A stretch of DNA of 64,000 nt from CAZEBW01 sp964510205 (GTDB lineage Bacteria; Chloroflexota; Anaerolineae; VGOG01): contig CAZEBW010000001.1 of the NCBI GenBank assembly GCA_964510205.1, positions 62,001-126,000 on the forward strand, given 5' to 3'. Shown piece after piece: positions 17,667 to 25,013 of this stretch. Within the stretch, counting starts at the first letter, position 1, and every line of letters begins with the position of its first letter. Position numbers and translations under genes: made by a program. Below the pieces are notes generated by a model. That model worked only from the letters and a program-made list of their open reading frames with translations, was not told the origin of the DNA and ran no database searches.

Positions 17667-19097
17667 TCATCCTCCAGAAAATGGCCTTCGCTCCACGAAC
17701 TCCCCCCCTCCCACCTGGCCCACGAACTCGTTGTCTTTGACGATGACCCGTCCACGGGAGATGGTCATCACGGGATAGCCTCTGACGGTGATGTGTTCGT
17801 AGGGGCTGTAGTCCACGTTCATGTGCAGGTTTTCTTGCGTCAAGGTGCGCTCCTGATGAGGATCGAAAATCACCAGGTCGGCGTCGGAGCCGACGGCGAT
17901 GGCGCCTTTGCGGGGCCAAAGGCCGAACAGCCGGGCAGGAGCCGTGGACACCAATTCCACGAATCTGTTGATGGAGAGGCGACCCTCGTTGACGCCGAAG
18001 TGGTGGATGAGGGGCAGGCGGGTCTCGATGCCCGGCGCGCCGTTGGGGATCTGGGTGAAGTCGTTCCGTCCCCGTTGTTTCTGAGTAGCGAAGTTCCAGG
18101 GGCAGTGGTCGGTGGAGATGGCCTGGAGAGCGCCAGCAGCCAGGGCCTGCCAAAGCGGCTCCCAGTTGGACCTGTCCCGCAGGGGTGGGGAGAGTACGAA
18201 CTTGGCTGCCTCGAACCCTGGTCGTTGGTACTCGTCCTCGGAGAGGACCAGATGCTGGGTACAGACCTCGCCGTAGACGCGCTGCCCCTGGGCCTGGTAC
18301 CTTCGTACAACCTCCAAAGACTCCCGACAGGTCAGGTGGGCCAGGTAAACCGGGCACTCGGTGAGGCGGGCCAGGGCGACAACGCGGTTGACCGCTTCCG
18401 CCTCGGCCAGGGGGGGGCGGCTGCAGGGGTGATAGCGAGGCGCGGTCTTGCTCTCAGCCAGCAGCTTCCTCTTGAGGTACTCGATCATCCAGTGGTTTTC
18501 GGCGTGGACAATGGGGAGGACGCCGCAGGCAGCGGCCACGGCCATGAGGTCCAGCATCTCCGCATCGTTCACCATCAGGGCCGGGTAGGTGGTGTACAGC
18601 TTGAGGCTGGTGTAGCCGGCGGCGGCCAGCTCTTCGATCTCGGCCAGCGTTTGGGGACGGGCGTTGGTGGCCGTCAGATGCAGGCCGTAGTCAATGGCCA
18701 CGCGCCCATCGGCCTGCGCACGCCGCTCGGCCACCGCTTGGCGCAGGCTCTGGCCGGGCTGGGGATCAATGAAATCTATGACCGTGGTCGTGCCCCCGCA
18801 GGCGGCGGCGATGGCGCCGGTGGTGAAGTCATCGCTGGAGGTGATGTCGCCGAAAAAATTGCTACCAAGGGGCGTCCCCGCCCCAATGGTCATCTGCAAG
18901 TGAACGTGGACGTCCACGCCGCCCGGCAGGACGTACTTGCCGCGTGCGTCAATCACTTCGCCCCCCCTCTTTCCCCCCCAACTTTGGGGGGGAGGAAGGG
19001 AGGGCTGCCCGATGAACGCGATGACGCCGTCCTCAATGCCGATGTCAGCCTGATAGGTCTCGCTGGCGGTGACGATGGCGCCGTTCTTGATAATCAT
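17667..19097 (-). CDS. Dihydropyrimidinase / D-hydantoinase family amidohydrolase
   Basis: Cyclic-amide hydrolase of 476 residues with a binuclear metal site. It shows GGVDVHVHLQ (first two metal His), the lysine likely to be carboxylated in YTSLKLYTTYPA, IVHAENH, YLAHLTC, and ISTDHCPW with the metal Asp. The tail SDADLVIFDP and SRGRVIVKDNEFVG is typical. Reduced pyrimidines or 5-substituted hydantoins are the likely substrates. The ATG at 19097 (MIIKNGAIVTAS) is chosen because longer readings are translated heptad repeat; no clear ribosome site precedes it. The palindrome-derived SLPPPQSWGGKRGGE is inserted in the N-terminal beta domain. It is distal to the liv transporter genes, suggesting import of its substrate. 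Confidence 0.88.
   Translation of the reverse strand: MIIKNGAIVTASETYQADIGIEDGVIAFIGQPSLPPPQSWGGKRGGEVIDARGKYVLPGGVDVHVHLQMTIGAGTPLGSNFFGDITSSDDFTTGAIAAACGGTTTVIDFIDPQPGQSLRQAVAERRAQADGRVAIDYGLHLTATNARPQTLAEIEELAAAGYTSLKLYTTYPALMVNDAEMLDLMAVAAACGVLPIVHAENHWMIEYLKRKLLAESKTAPRYHPCSRPPLAEAEAVNRVVALARLTECPVYLAHLTCRESLEVVRRYQAQGQRVYGEVCTQHLVLSEDEYQRPGFEAAKFVLSPPLRDRSNWEPLWQALAAGALQAISTDHCPWNFATQKQRGRNDFTQIPNGAPGIETRLPLIHHFGVNEGRLSINRFVELVSTAPARLFGLWPRKGAIAVGSDADLVIFDPHQERTLTQENLHMNVDYSPYEHITVRGYPVMTISRGRVIVKDNEFVGQVGGGEFVERRPFSGG
18960..19004. repeat. GC-rich palindrome inserted in the hydantoinase gene (copy 5 of 5)
   Basis: Core TTTCCCCCCCCAACTTTGGG with flanking runs, translated on the minus strand as SLPPPQSWGGKRGG. 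Confidence 0.8.
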
Positions 19098-19103
19098 TGG
19101 ACG

Positions 19104-19182
19104 TTGGAAGTTAGAGGTTGGAGGTTGGCTTTCCAATTCCCAGCTTCCAGCTTCCACCTTCCAACTTCCAACCTCCAATCGC
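19104..19182. repeat. Heptad arrays in both orientations between livF and the hydantoinase gene
   Basis: TTGGAAG/TTAGAGG/TTGGAGG units followed by CTTCCAG/CTTCCAC/CTTCCAA/CCTCCAA units. It fills the 85-bp gap and can fold on itself, possibly lowering expression of the distal genes. Confidence 0.8.
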
Positions 19183-19896
19183 TCATCCTCCCAGATAGGC
19201 TCTCTTCACCTGCGGGTTTTCGGCCAGTTCCTCAGATCTCCCCTCCAGCACCAGGTTGCCGGTCTCCAACACGTAGCCCCGCTGGGCGAATTGCAGCGCC
19301 ATACGTGCGTTCTGCTCGACGAGTAGGATAGTGGTTCCTTCTTGGTTGATGTCTTCTAGCGCGTCAAACAGGCTCATCATCAACACGGGGGCCAATCCCA
19401 TGGAGGGTTCGTCCAGAAGCATCATCTTCCTGCCGCTCATGAGAGCCCTGCCGACGGCCAACATCTGCTGCTCGCCGCCGCTCAGGGTGCCGGCCTCCTG
19501 GTTCTCCCTTTCTGCCAGACGCGGGAAGAGAGAGAACACCAAATCAAAATCCCGTTCGATCTGTTGGCTATCCTGGCGGGCAAAGGTAGCCAACTTCAAA
19601 TTCTCCATCACGGTCAGGTTGCCGAAAAGGCGCCTTCCCTCGGGGACGTGGGAGATGCCCAGTTCGCTGACCACCTTGTCGGCGGGATAATTGGACAGGT
19701 CTTTCCCCATGTAGGTCATTTTGCTTCCTGGCTCGGCGGGGACCAGACGAGAGATGGCCCTCAAGGTGGTGCTCTTGCCGGCTCCATTAGCTCCGATGAT
19801 GCACACGATCTCGCCCTCATCTACCTGGAAGCTGATGCCATGCAGGGCCCGGATGCCTCCATAAGAAACCCTCAAGTTCTCAACCGACAACAGCAT
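19183..19896 (-). CDS. livF: Branched-chain amino acid-type ABC transporter ATPase (LivF)
   Basis: A 237-residue ATPase on the inner face of the membrane. Walker A is GANGAGKST, the signature LSGGEQQMLAVGRALM, Walker B MLLDEPSMGLAP, and the C-terminal RSEELAENPQVKRAYLGG is diagnostic of LivF. It starts within the livG stop (TGATG overlap). It pairs with LivG to power LivHM. Confidence 0.95.
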   Translation of the reverse strand: MLLSVENLRVSYGGIRALHGISFQVDEGEIVCIIGANGAGKSTTLRAISRLVPAEPGSKMTYMGKDLSNYPADKVVSELGISHVPEGRRLFGNLTVMENLKLATFARQDSQQIERDFDLVFSLFPRLAERENQEAGTLSGGEQQMLAVGRALMSGRKMMLLDEPSMGLAPVLMMSLFDALEDINQEGTTILLVEQNARMALQFAQRGYVLETGNLVLEGRSEELAENPQVKRAYLGG

Positions 19897-20666
19897 CAGA
19901 TCACCCCCTCTTTGCCCAGATAGGCATCAATCACCTTGGGATTACTTCGGATTTCTTCCGGCGCGCCCTCGGCGATGACCTCTCCGAAATCCAGGGTCTG
20001 GATGATCTCGCAAAGATCCATGACTACTTTCATTCTGTGCTCGATGAGAAAGATGGCCAGCCCCAACTCGTCTCGTACTCGCCGAATGACTTCCATCATC
20101 TCAACCAACTCTTCTGGATTCATCCCTGCGGTGGGCTCATCCAGGAACAGGAGTTGGGGTTCAGAAGCCAGCGCCCTGGCCATCTCCACCCTTCTCTGCA
20201 TGCCGTAGGGCAGGTTGATGACCACCTGGTCTGCGACGTGGCTGACCCCCACCATCTCCATAAGATCATAGGCCATCTTTTCGCTCTCGGCTTCTTCCCT
20301 GTGGCGCCGACCGGTGCCGAAGAAAGCGCCAATCAACCCGTAGTGGATTTTTGAATAGCGGGCCAGCTTCACATGATCTAGGACGGTCATATGCCTCCAC
20401 AAGCGCAGGGTCTGAAATGTGCGGCAGATGCCCTGGGCGGCGATCTGGTAAGGTTGAAGTCCCACCAAGTTCTGGCCGTTGAAGAGGATTTCTCCCTCAG
20501 TAGGCTTGTAGATGCCAGTGATGAGGTTGAAGATGGTGGTCTTTCCCGCTCCATTGGGACCAATCAGCCCCCTGACCTGGCCCAGCTCAACCTCCAGATT
20601 GTAGTTATGGACGGCCTGCAGACCACCGAAGAAATGGGTCATGTTCTTGACTTGAAGCAGCGGCAT
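19896..20666 (-). CDS. livG: Branched-chain amino acid-type ABC transporter ATPase (LivG)
   Basis: A 256-residue ATPase with Walker A GPNGAGKTT and the LivG-specific Q-loop region ICRTFQTLRLWRHMTVLDHV. The signature lies around LPYGMQRRVEMARALASEP and Walker B is LLFLDEPTAGMNPEE. The C-terminal APEEIRSNPKVIDAYLG is standard. It is separated from livM by a 40-bp gap holding the short palindrome at 20683-20716. Confidence 0.95.
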   Translation of the reverse strand: MPLLQVKNMTHFFGGLQAVHNYNLEVELGQVRGLIGPNGAGKTTIFNLITGIYKPTEGEILFNGQNLVGLQPYQIAAQGICRTFQTLRLWRHMTVLDHVKLARYSKIHYGLIGAFFGTGRRHREEAESEKMAYDLMEMVGVSHVADQVVINLPYGMQRRVEMARALASEPQLLFLDEPTAGMNPEELVEMMEVIRRVRDELGLAIFLIEHRMKVVMDLCEIIQTLDFGEVIAEGAPEEIRSNPKVIDAYLGKEGVI

Positions 20667-20682
20667 GTCTCACCTCTTTCCC

Positions 20683-20716
20683 AGACCCTAAGGGTTTTGG
20701 GAACCCTTAGGGACTC
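20683..20716. repeat. Short AGACCC-family palindrome overlapping the livM stop
   Basis: Arms CCCTAAGGGTT and AACCCTTAGGG with the same outer AGA/TCT bases as other family members. Its distal arm contains the stop and last codons of livM, so the element has replaced the original end of the gene. Confidence 0.75.
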
Positions 20717-22107
20717 TTGGGCTGTAAGAGATCCTCGATGTTGACTTCCGTGAAGGCGATTAGGCCCATTGGCCGCCGGATCATGAGCACGATGAGCAGC
20801 ACAGGGATTACGATCCATTTGAAGAGCTCCAGAGGACGAAGCACCTCCATCAGAAGCTGGAGGCCAAGCGCGCCAGTGATGGAACCAACCACTGAGTTCA
20901 ATCCACCTAAATAAAGCATGGCCAAGATCTCGCTGAGCTTATAGACGCCGAAAGTGCCAGGGTTGATGTAGCCGATCACGTGGGCAAAGAGCCCACCCGC
21001 AACGCCGGCCCAGAAGGCAGCGAAGAGGAAGGTCACCATTTTTGTGCGCTGGGTGTTCACTGTCATGGCCCCGGCAGCGATTTCGTCATCTCGCACGGCG
21101 CACATTGCCTTTCCAATCGTAGAGCGCGTGAAGTTGTAGATCACCCACAAGCAGATGGCCATCCATGCAAACACGGTGGGTAGATTGGCCCACTTCGGCT
21201 GGTTCATGAAGCCGCGAGGCCCCCCGATGATTTCCAGGTTCTCGATCAGGCTCTTGACGATGAACATGAAGGCCAGGGAGATGATGGCCAGGTAGTCGCC
21301 CCTGGTGCGGAAGGAGGGGATGGCCACCACCAGAGCTCCCACGGAGGCCAGGAGTCCGCCAGCGATCAAGGTCAGGGGAAACAAGAACGGTCCCAGTGCT
21401 GGCGGGAGAAGTGGAGCCCCGAAGACGTCATCGTTGACGAAGAGCAGGACGGTCAGTACCGAGGCGCCGTAAGCCCCCAGCGCCATGAACCCCGGGTGTG
21501 AGCAGGAGAACTCGCCCATATAGCCATTCACCAGGTTCAGGCTGAGGGTGAGGATGACGGATATCAAGATAAACCTCAGAAGGAGCACTCGGTAAGCGCT
21601 AATATCCCCCCACAAGTGCAGCGCAGCGTAGAACAGCCCCAGGTGAACGATCAGCGAGACCCAGAGCGGAAACCTGTCGAGGAGCTGCTGGGCCACTCTG
21701 TTCATCAGGGGAGCGCTCAAGCGAGCGACGGCCAACGTCGGTAGGATATAGACCAGGAGGACATAAGCCACCGAACTAGGGATCAGCGTGAACTCGGTCA
21801 GCATCATGCGCAGGCCAGATAGCAAGTTAGGGACGTCTCCAGAAAGAACACCAAACAGGGGAGTCAAGGGGGCCAGCATGATGCGCAGGCCGAACAAGCC
21901 GGGTATGCCAGACAGGCCGAGGGCTAGAGCCAAGGGACGGCCCACGACTTGCTCGATCACCGTGGCGATGAGAGTTCCGCAAAGCCAGCCCAGCAGCGGA
22001 ATCCGGCCTAACTGCGATCGGACTTTCGCACGCAGCGTGTTTCCTGCATCGCGCTCCTTGCCTCTTGCACCTTCTGCAGACGGCACGGTGCCCCCTCGTA
22101 CTCCCAT
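20707..22107 (-). CDS. livM: ABC transporter permease (LivM)
   Basis: A 466-residue inner-membrane permease. After a hydrophilic N-terminus of about 35 residues come many hydrophobic helices, with the LivM motif LNLVNGYMGEFSCSHPGFMALGAYG (glycine-rich) and SFRTRGDYLAIISLAF. The ATG at 22107 is chosen because AAAGGAG lies 8 bases upstream; a longer reading overlaps livH. The ~170-residue N-terminal membrane extension is longer than in E. coli LivM but common in such systems. Confidence 0.93.
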   Translation of the reverse strand: MGVRGGTVPSAEGARGKERDAGNTLRAKVRSQLGRIPLLGWLCGTLIATVIEQVVGRPLALALGLSGIPGLFGLRIMLAPLTPLFGVLSGDVPNLLSGLRMMLTEFTLIPSSVAYVLLVYILPTLAVARLSAPLMNRVAQQLLDRFPLWVSLIVHLGLFYAALHLWGDISAYRVLLLRFILISVILTLSLNLVNGYMGEFSCSHPGFMALGAYGASVLTVLLFVNDDVFGAPLLPPALGPFLFPLTLIAGGLLASVGALVVAIPSFRTRGDYLAIISLAFMFIVKSLIENLEIIGGPRGFMNQPKWANLPTVFAWMAICLWVIYNFTRSTIGKAMCAVRDDEIAAGAMTVNTQRTKMVTFLFAAFWAGVAGGLFAHVIGYINPGTFGVYKLSEILAMLYLGGLNSVVGSITGALGLQLLMEVLRPLELFKWIVIPVLLIVLMIRRPMGLIAFTEVNIEDLLQPKSP

Positions 22108-22163
22108 CTCGATTTCTCCTTTTCGTTGATCGCGTTGTTGTGGCATCTTGTGGCTACCTCCGA

Positions 22164-23093
22164 TCACAGTCTAAGCTGGGCACTGTACGGCTCACCGAAG
22201 AAACCATGCGGCCTGAAACTCAGAATGAGCAGGATGATCGAATAAGCGATCACATCGCGCAGTGTAGAGGGGAAGACCGCGGCCACAAAAATCTCGATGA
22301 ATCCCAGCAGAAACCCAGCCAGCGCTGCTCCCAGAATGGAGCCTCTTCCCCCCAGGATCGCGGCCACGAAAGCCTTCCACCCGACCAGCAGCCCCATGTA
22401 GGGCTCAAGGATGGGGTAAGCTACCCCGAAGAGAATGCCCGCCGCGGCGGCCAGGGCCGAACCGATGCCGAAAGTCAGCGCGGCGACGGTGTTCAACGGC
22501 ACCCCCATCAGGGGGACGACGACGAAGTCGTAGGCCATAGCCCGCATGGCCATACCCCACTTGCTCCTGCGTACGAACTGGTGCAAAGCAAAGGTGAGCA
22601 GCAAGGAGAGGAAGACGATCATGATCTTGGTATTGGTGACCGTGACCGACCCGAGCTGATAGCCCTGCGTCTCGATCAACACGGGAAAGCTGCGCCTTCG
22701 GGCGCCCAAGAGAGCCAGGTTGCCCGTCTCCAGGACGATGCCTATCATCAGACCGGTTATGGCAGCCGAAGCGCGAGGGGCATCCCGCAGTGGTCTGTAT
22801 CCTATCCTCTCGACGAGCATCCCCACGAAGGATGTCAACAACATAGAGAGGAGGATGGTCAGCACGAGGATCAACCAGTTGGGTAAGGCGATAATCCCCA
22901 GTGAGGCCAGAGCCACCAGTCCGCTTGAGATGAAGAATCCAATGTAGGCTCCGACCATGAAGATGTCGCCATGGGTGAAATTGAAAAGCATCAGAACGCC
23001 GTACACCATGGAGTAGCCCAAGGCGATTAAGGCGTAGAAGCTGCCCCACTGCAAAGCGTTTAGCAAGTTCTGAAAAAACATCGCTAGGGTCAC
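22164..23093 (-). CDS. livH: ABC transporter permease (LivH)
   Basis: A 309-residue permease with the family start LQWGSFYALIALGYSMVYG and LMLFNFTHGDIFMVGAY, and VGWKAFVAAILGGRGSILGA near the C-terminus. It forms the membrane channel with LivM. It follows livK after a 276-bp gap filled with a palindromic element and purine-rich repeats. Confidence 0.95.
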   Translation of the reverse strand: MTLAMFFQNLLNALQWGSFYALIALGYSMVYGVLMLFNFTHGDIFMVGAYIGFFISSGLVALASLGIIALPNWLILVLTILLSMLLTSFVGMLVERIGYRPLRDAPRASAAITGLMIGIVLETGNLALLGARRRSFPVLIETQGYQLGSVTVTNTKIMIVFLSLLLTFALHQFVRRSKWGMAMRAMAYDFVVVPLMGVPLNTVAALTFGIGSALAAAAGILFGVAYPILEPYMGLLVGWKAFVAAILGGRGSILGAALAGFLLGFIEIFVAAVFPSTLRDVIAYSIILLILSFRPHGFFGEPYSAQLRL

Positions 23094-23111
23094 CTATGCA
23101 CCTCCCTTGAA

Positions 23112-23240
23112 AATTGAGCTCTCCCGGAAAGTCCTTGGGAATGCTCCCAGCCCCCGTCCCCGGGGGCGTCGCCAGCGAAATCACCTCGCGGAAATCGCCC
23201 CGGGGACGGGGCTCAGAGCACTTTCCGGGAGAGCTCAATT
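23112..23240. repeat. 129-bp palindromic element with perfect 21-bp terminal inverted repeats
   Basis: Left end starts AATTGAGCTCTCCCGGAAAG and the right end is its exact reverse complement. The interior holds a second inverted pair (CCCCCGTCCCCGGGG / CCCCGGGGACGGGG). It has no coding capacity. It looks like a MITE or large REP element and lies between livK and livH, where it may modulate transcript levels. Confidence 0.85.
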
Positions 23241-23369
23241 GGAAGTTGGAGAATGGAAGGGGGAAGGGGGAAAGGGGAAGAGGGAAGGGGGAAGGGGGAA
23301 GATGGAGGATGGGAGGGGAAAGACATATTCCAACCTCCATCCTCCATCCTCCATTCTCCATTTTCCATC
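23241..23369. repeat. Purine-rich 7-mer arrays and their inverted copy after livK
   Basis: Begins with GGAAGTTGGAGAATGG, then GGAAGGG/GGGAAGA-type units, and ends with the complementary TCCATCC/TCCATTC units. A long stem can form immediately downstream of the livK stop, a position often used to protect the binding-protein mRNA. Confidence 0.75.
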
Positions 23370-24557
23370 CTATGGGCAAGCAGACTTGTAGAACTCGAAC
23401 TCGTGCTCCTTGTTGATTTTGACGATGACCGCGCACTTGATGGGGTCACCCTCTTCGGTGAAGGTCATCTTGCCCGTGATGCCATCGAAGTCCTTGATCT
23501 TGGCCAAAGCGTCGCGGATGCATTTGCGATCCGTCTCGAGCTCGCCAGTAAGCTTACCGCAGTCCTCAATGGCTTTCTGGACGATCAGCGCTGTGTCCCA
23601 GGTCAAAGCCGCCACGTCGTCCGGGACATAGCCGTGCTTTTCGGTGTAGCGGTCAATGAACTCCTTGGTAGCGCCTTTGGCTCCAGCGGCGGCGTAGTGG
23701 GTTGAGAAGTAGTACCCTACGCAGTCGTCGCCGCAGAGCGGCATCAGCTCCGCCGAGCCCCAGCTATCGCTGCCCATGATCGGCATGTCCAACCCCAGCT
23801 CGTGGGCCTGCTTGGCGATCAAAGGCACCTCGTCGTAATACTGGGGGGTGAAGAAGAACTCGGCGCCCGAGTTCTTGATCTTGGTCAACTGGGCGCTGAA
23901 GTCCCGGTCCTTGGTGGTGAAGGTCTCGAAGGCCACCACCGAGCCGGCGCCATGGAGCTCCTCCCAGGCGGATTTGAAGAACTCGGCCAGGCCCTTGGGG
24001 TAGTCGCTGGCCACGTCGTAGAGTACCGCTGCCTTGGTGAACCCGAACTCCTCGGTGACGAAGTTGGCCACTACCGGCCCCTGGAAGGGGTCGAGGAAGC
24101 AGCCGCGGAAGACCCAAGGCCGGTTCTCGGTGGTCCTGGGGTTGGTAGACCAGGGACTGATGCACGGCGTCTTGTTGGCGTCAGCGACCTCGCCGGTGGG
24201 GATGGCCTGCTTGCTGGCATAGGCACCGATGATAACCAGCACCTCGTCCTCCACGATCAGCTTCGTCGCTGCGGCGGCGGCGGACTCGCCTTTGGATTCG
24301 TTGTCCTCGTGAAGCACTTCGACCTCGTATTTCGTCGCGCCAACCTCCAGGCCACCTGCTGCTTCAATGTCCTCCAGCCACATCTCCAGGGAATACTTAG
24401 CCCCCTCCCCTACCTTGGGGATGTCGCCGGTGAGGGGAGCCACGTTGCCGATTTTGATCACCCCTCCATAGGCGGCCTTAGGCGCCTGCTGGCACGCCGA
24501 CAAGATGGTGACCAGCAAGGTCAGCACCAAAATTGGAACTACGATCTTCTTAAACAT
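23370..24557 (-). CDS. livK: Substrate-binding lipoprotein of the liv-type ABC transporter
   Basis: A 395-residue exported protein. The signal peptide VVPILVLTLLVTILSAC ends at a lipobox (LSAC, Cys near 21). The mature part is a periplasmic-binding type I fold with IKIGNVAPLTGDIPKVGEGA at the start, the STNPRTTENRPWVFRG hinge block and LYDVASDYPKGLAEFF. The ligand cannot be read; an amino acid, or a cyclic amide given the hydantoinase gene, is possible. GGAGGAGAC precedes the ATG. It is first in the operon. Confidence 0.93.
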   Translation of the reverse strand: MFKKIVVPILVLTLLVTILSACQQAPKAAYGGVIKIGNVAPLTGDIPKVGEGAKYSLEMWLEDIEAAGGLEVGATKYEVEVLHEDNESKGESAAAAATKLIVEDEVLVIIGAYASKQAIPTGEVADANKTPCISPWSTNPRTTENRPWVFRGCFLDPFQGPVVANFVTEEFGFTKAAVLYDVASDYPKGLAEFFKSAWEELHGAGSVVAFETFTTKDRDFSAQLTKIKNSGAEFFFTPQYYDEVPLIAKQAHELGLDMPIMGSDSWGSAELMPLCGDDCVGYYFSTHYAAAGAKGATKEFIDRYTEKHGYVPDDVAALTWDTALIVQKAIEDCGKLTGELETDRKCIRDALAKIKDFDGITGKMTFTEEGDPIKCAVIVKINKEHEFEFYKSACP

Positions 24558-24643
24558 TTGTCTCCTCCTAACGGCCTGTTCTAGCCCTCTATGTTACTTA
24601 CGGCTGCGGTCAGGAGACCTTGCCGAACTTTCGAGGGCATGTT

Positions 24644-24739
24644 TTAGCCCAGGAACAATCCCCAGGCCTGTACAAAGGAAACGGAAAAGAGGGGGGACAG
24701 CCCCATGCTCCCTCGACTACAACCACCGTTGACGTCCAC
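24644..24739 (-). CDS. Candidate 31-codon leader peptide upstream of livK
   Basis: A GTG start at 24739 is preceded by AAGGAGGTGATA, the best match to the anti-Shine-Dalgarno sequence seen in the window. The frame runs 31 codons to TAA at 24644, encoding MDVNGGCSRGSMGLSPL and FVQAWGLFLG. It lies ~200 nt into the ~380-nt leader between the livK promoter and livK. A GGGGCTGTCCCC hairpin is inside it. Translation could control downstream expression. There are only a few Leu/Val codons, so a classic branched-chain attenuator is not obvious. Confidence 0.45.
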   Translation of the reverse strand: MDVNGGCSRGSMGLSPLFSVSFVQAWGLFLG

Positions 24740-24945
24740 TATCACCTCCTTGTCTTCTATTCAGTTTGGTCGAGCAGGTGGGATACTTTGGGTTCAACGA
24801 CTGAAGAACACGGAGAACCGTCGGCCGTGATGAGAATCGCCTACCAAGCAGAGAAATTAGCGAGGAATTCAGCATCGTCCTTGATCGCCTAAAATCGTTG
24901 ATGAAGGGGATGTGAGGAACAGTACAAGTCTGTTCTTGAGTAAAT

Positions 24946-24974
24946 ATTATAGTGCCAAAGCATCGTCTTGTCAA
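24946..24974 (-). promoter_or_regulatory. Promoter of the liv operon
   Basis: Minus strand TTGACA (24974-24969), 17-bp spacer, TATAAT (24951-24946), a perfect consensus. Transcription should start near 24938, leaving a leader of about 380 nt before livK, which is long enough for attenuation or a structured regulator. Confidence 0.85.
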
Positions 24975-25013
24975 AAACTCAGTGAAGCAACAGTTGGCTC
25001 ACCGATGAAAAAC

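Noticed and set aside
17793..19331. 512-codon plus-strand frame opposite the hydantoinase gene
   Set aside because: Antisense shadow of a secure gene; no family resemblance and it crosses heptad arrays.
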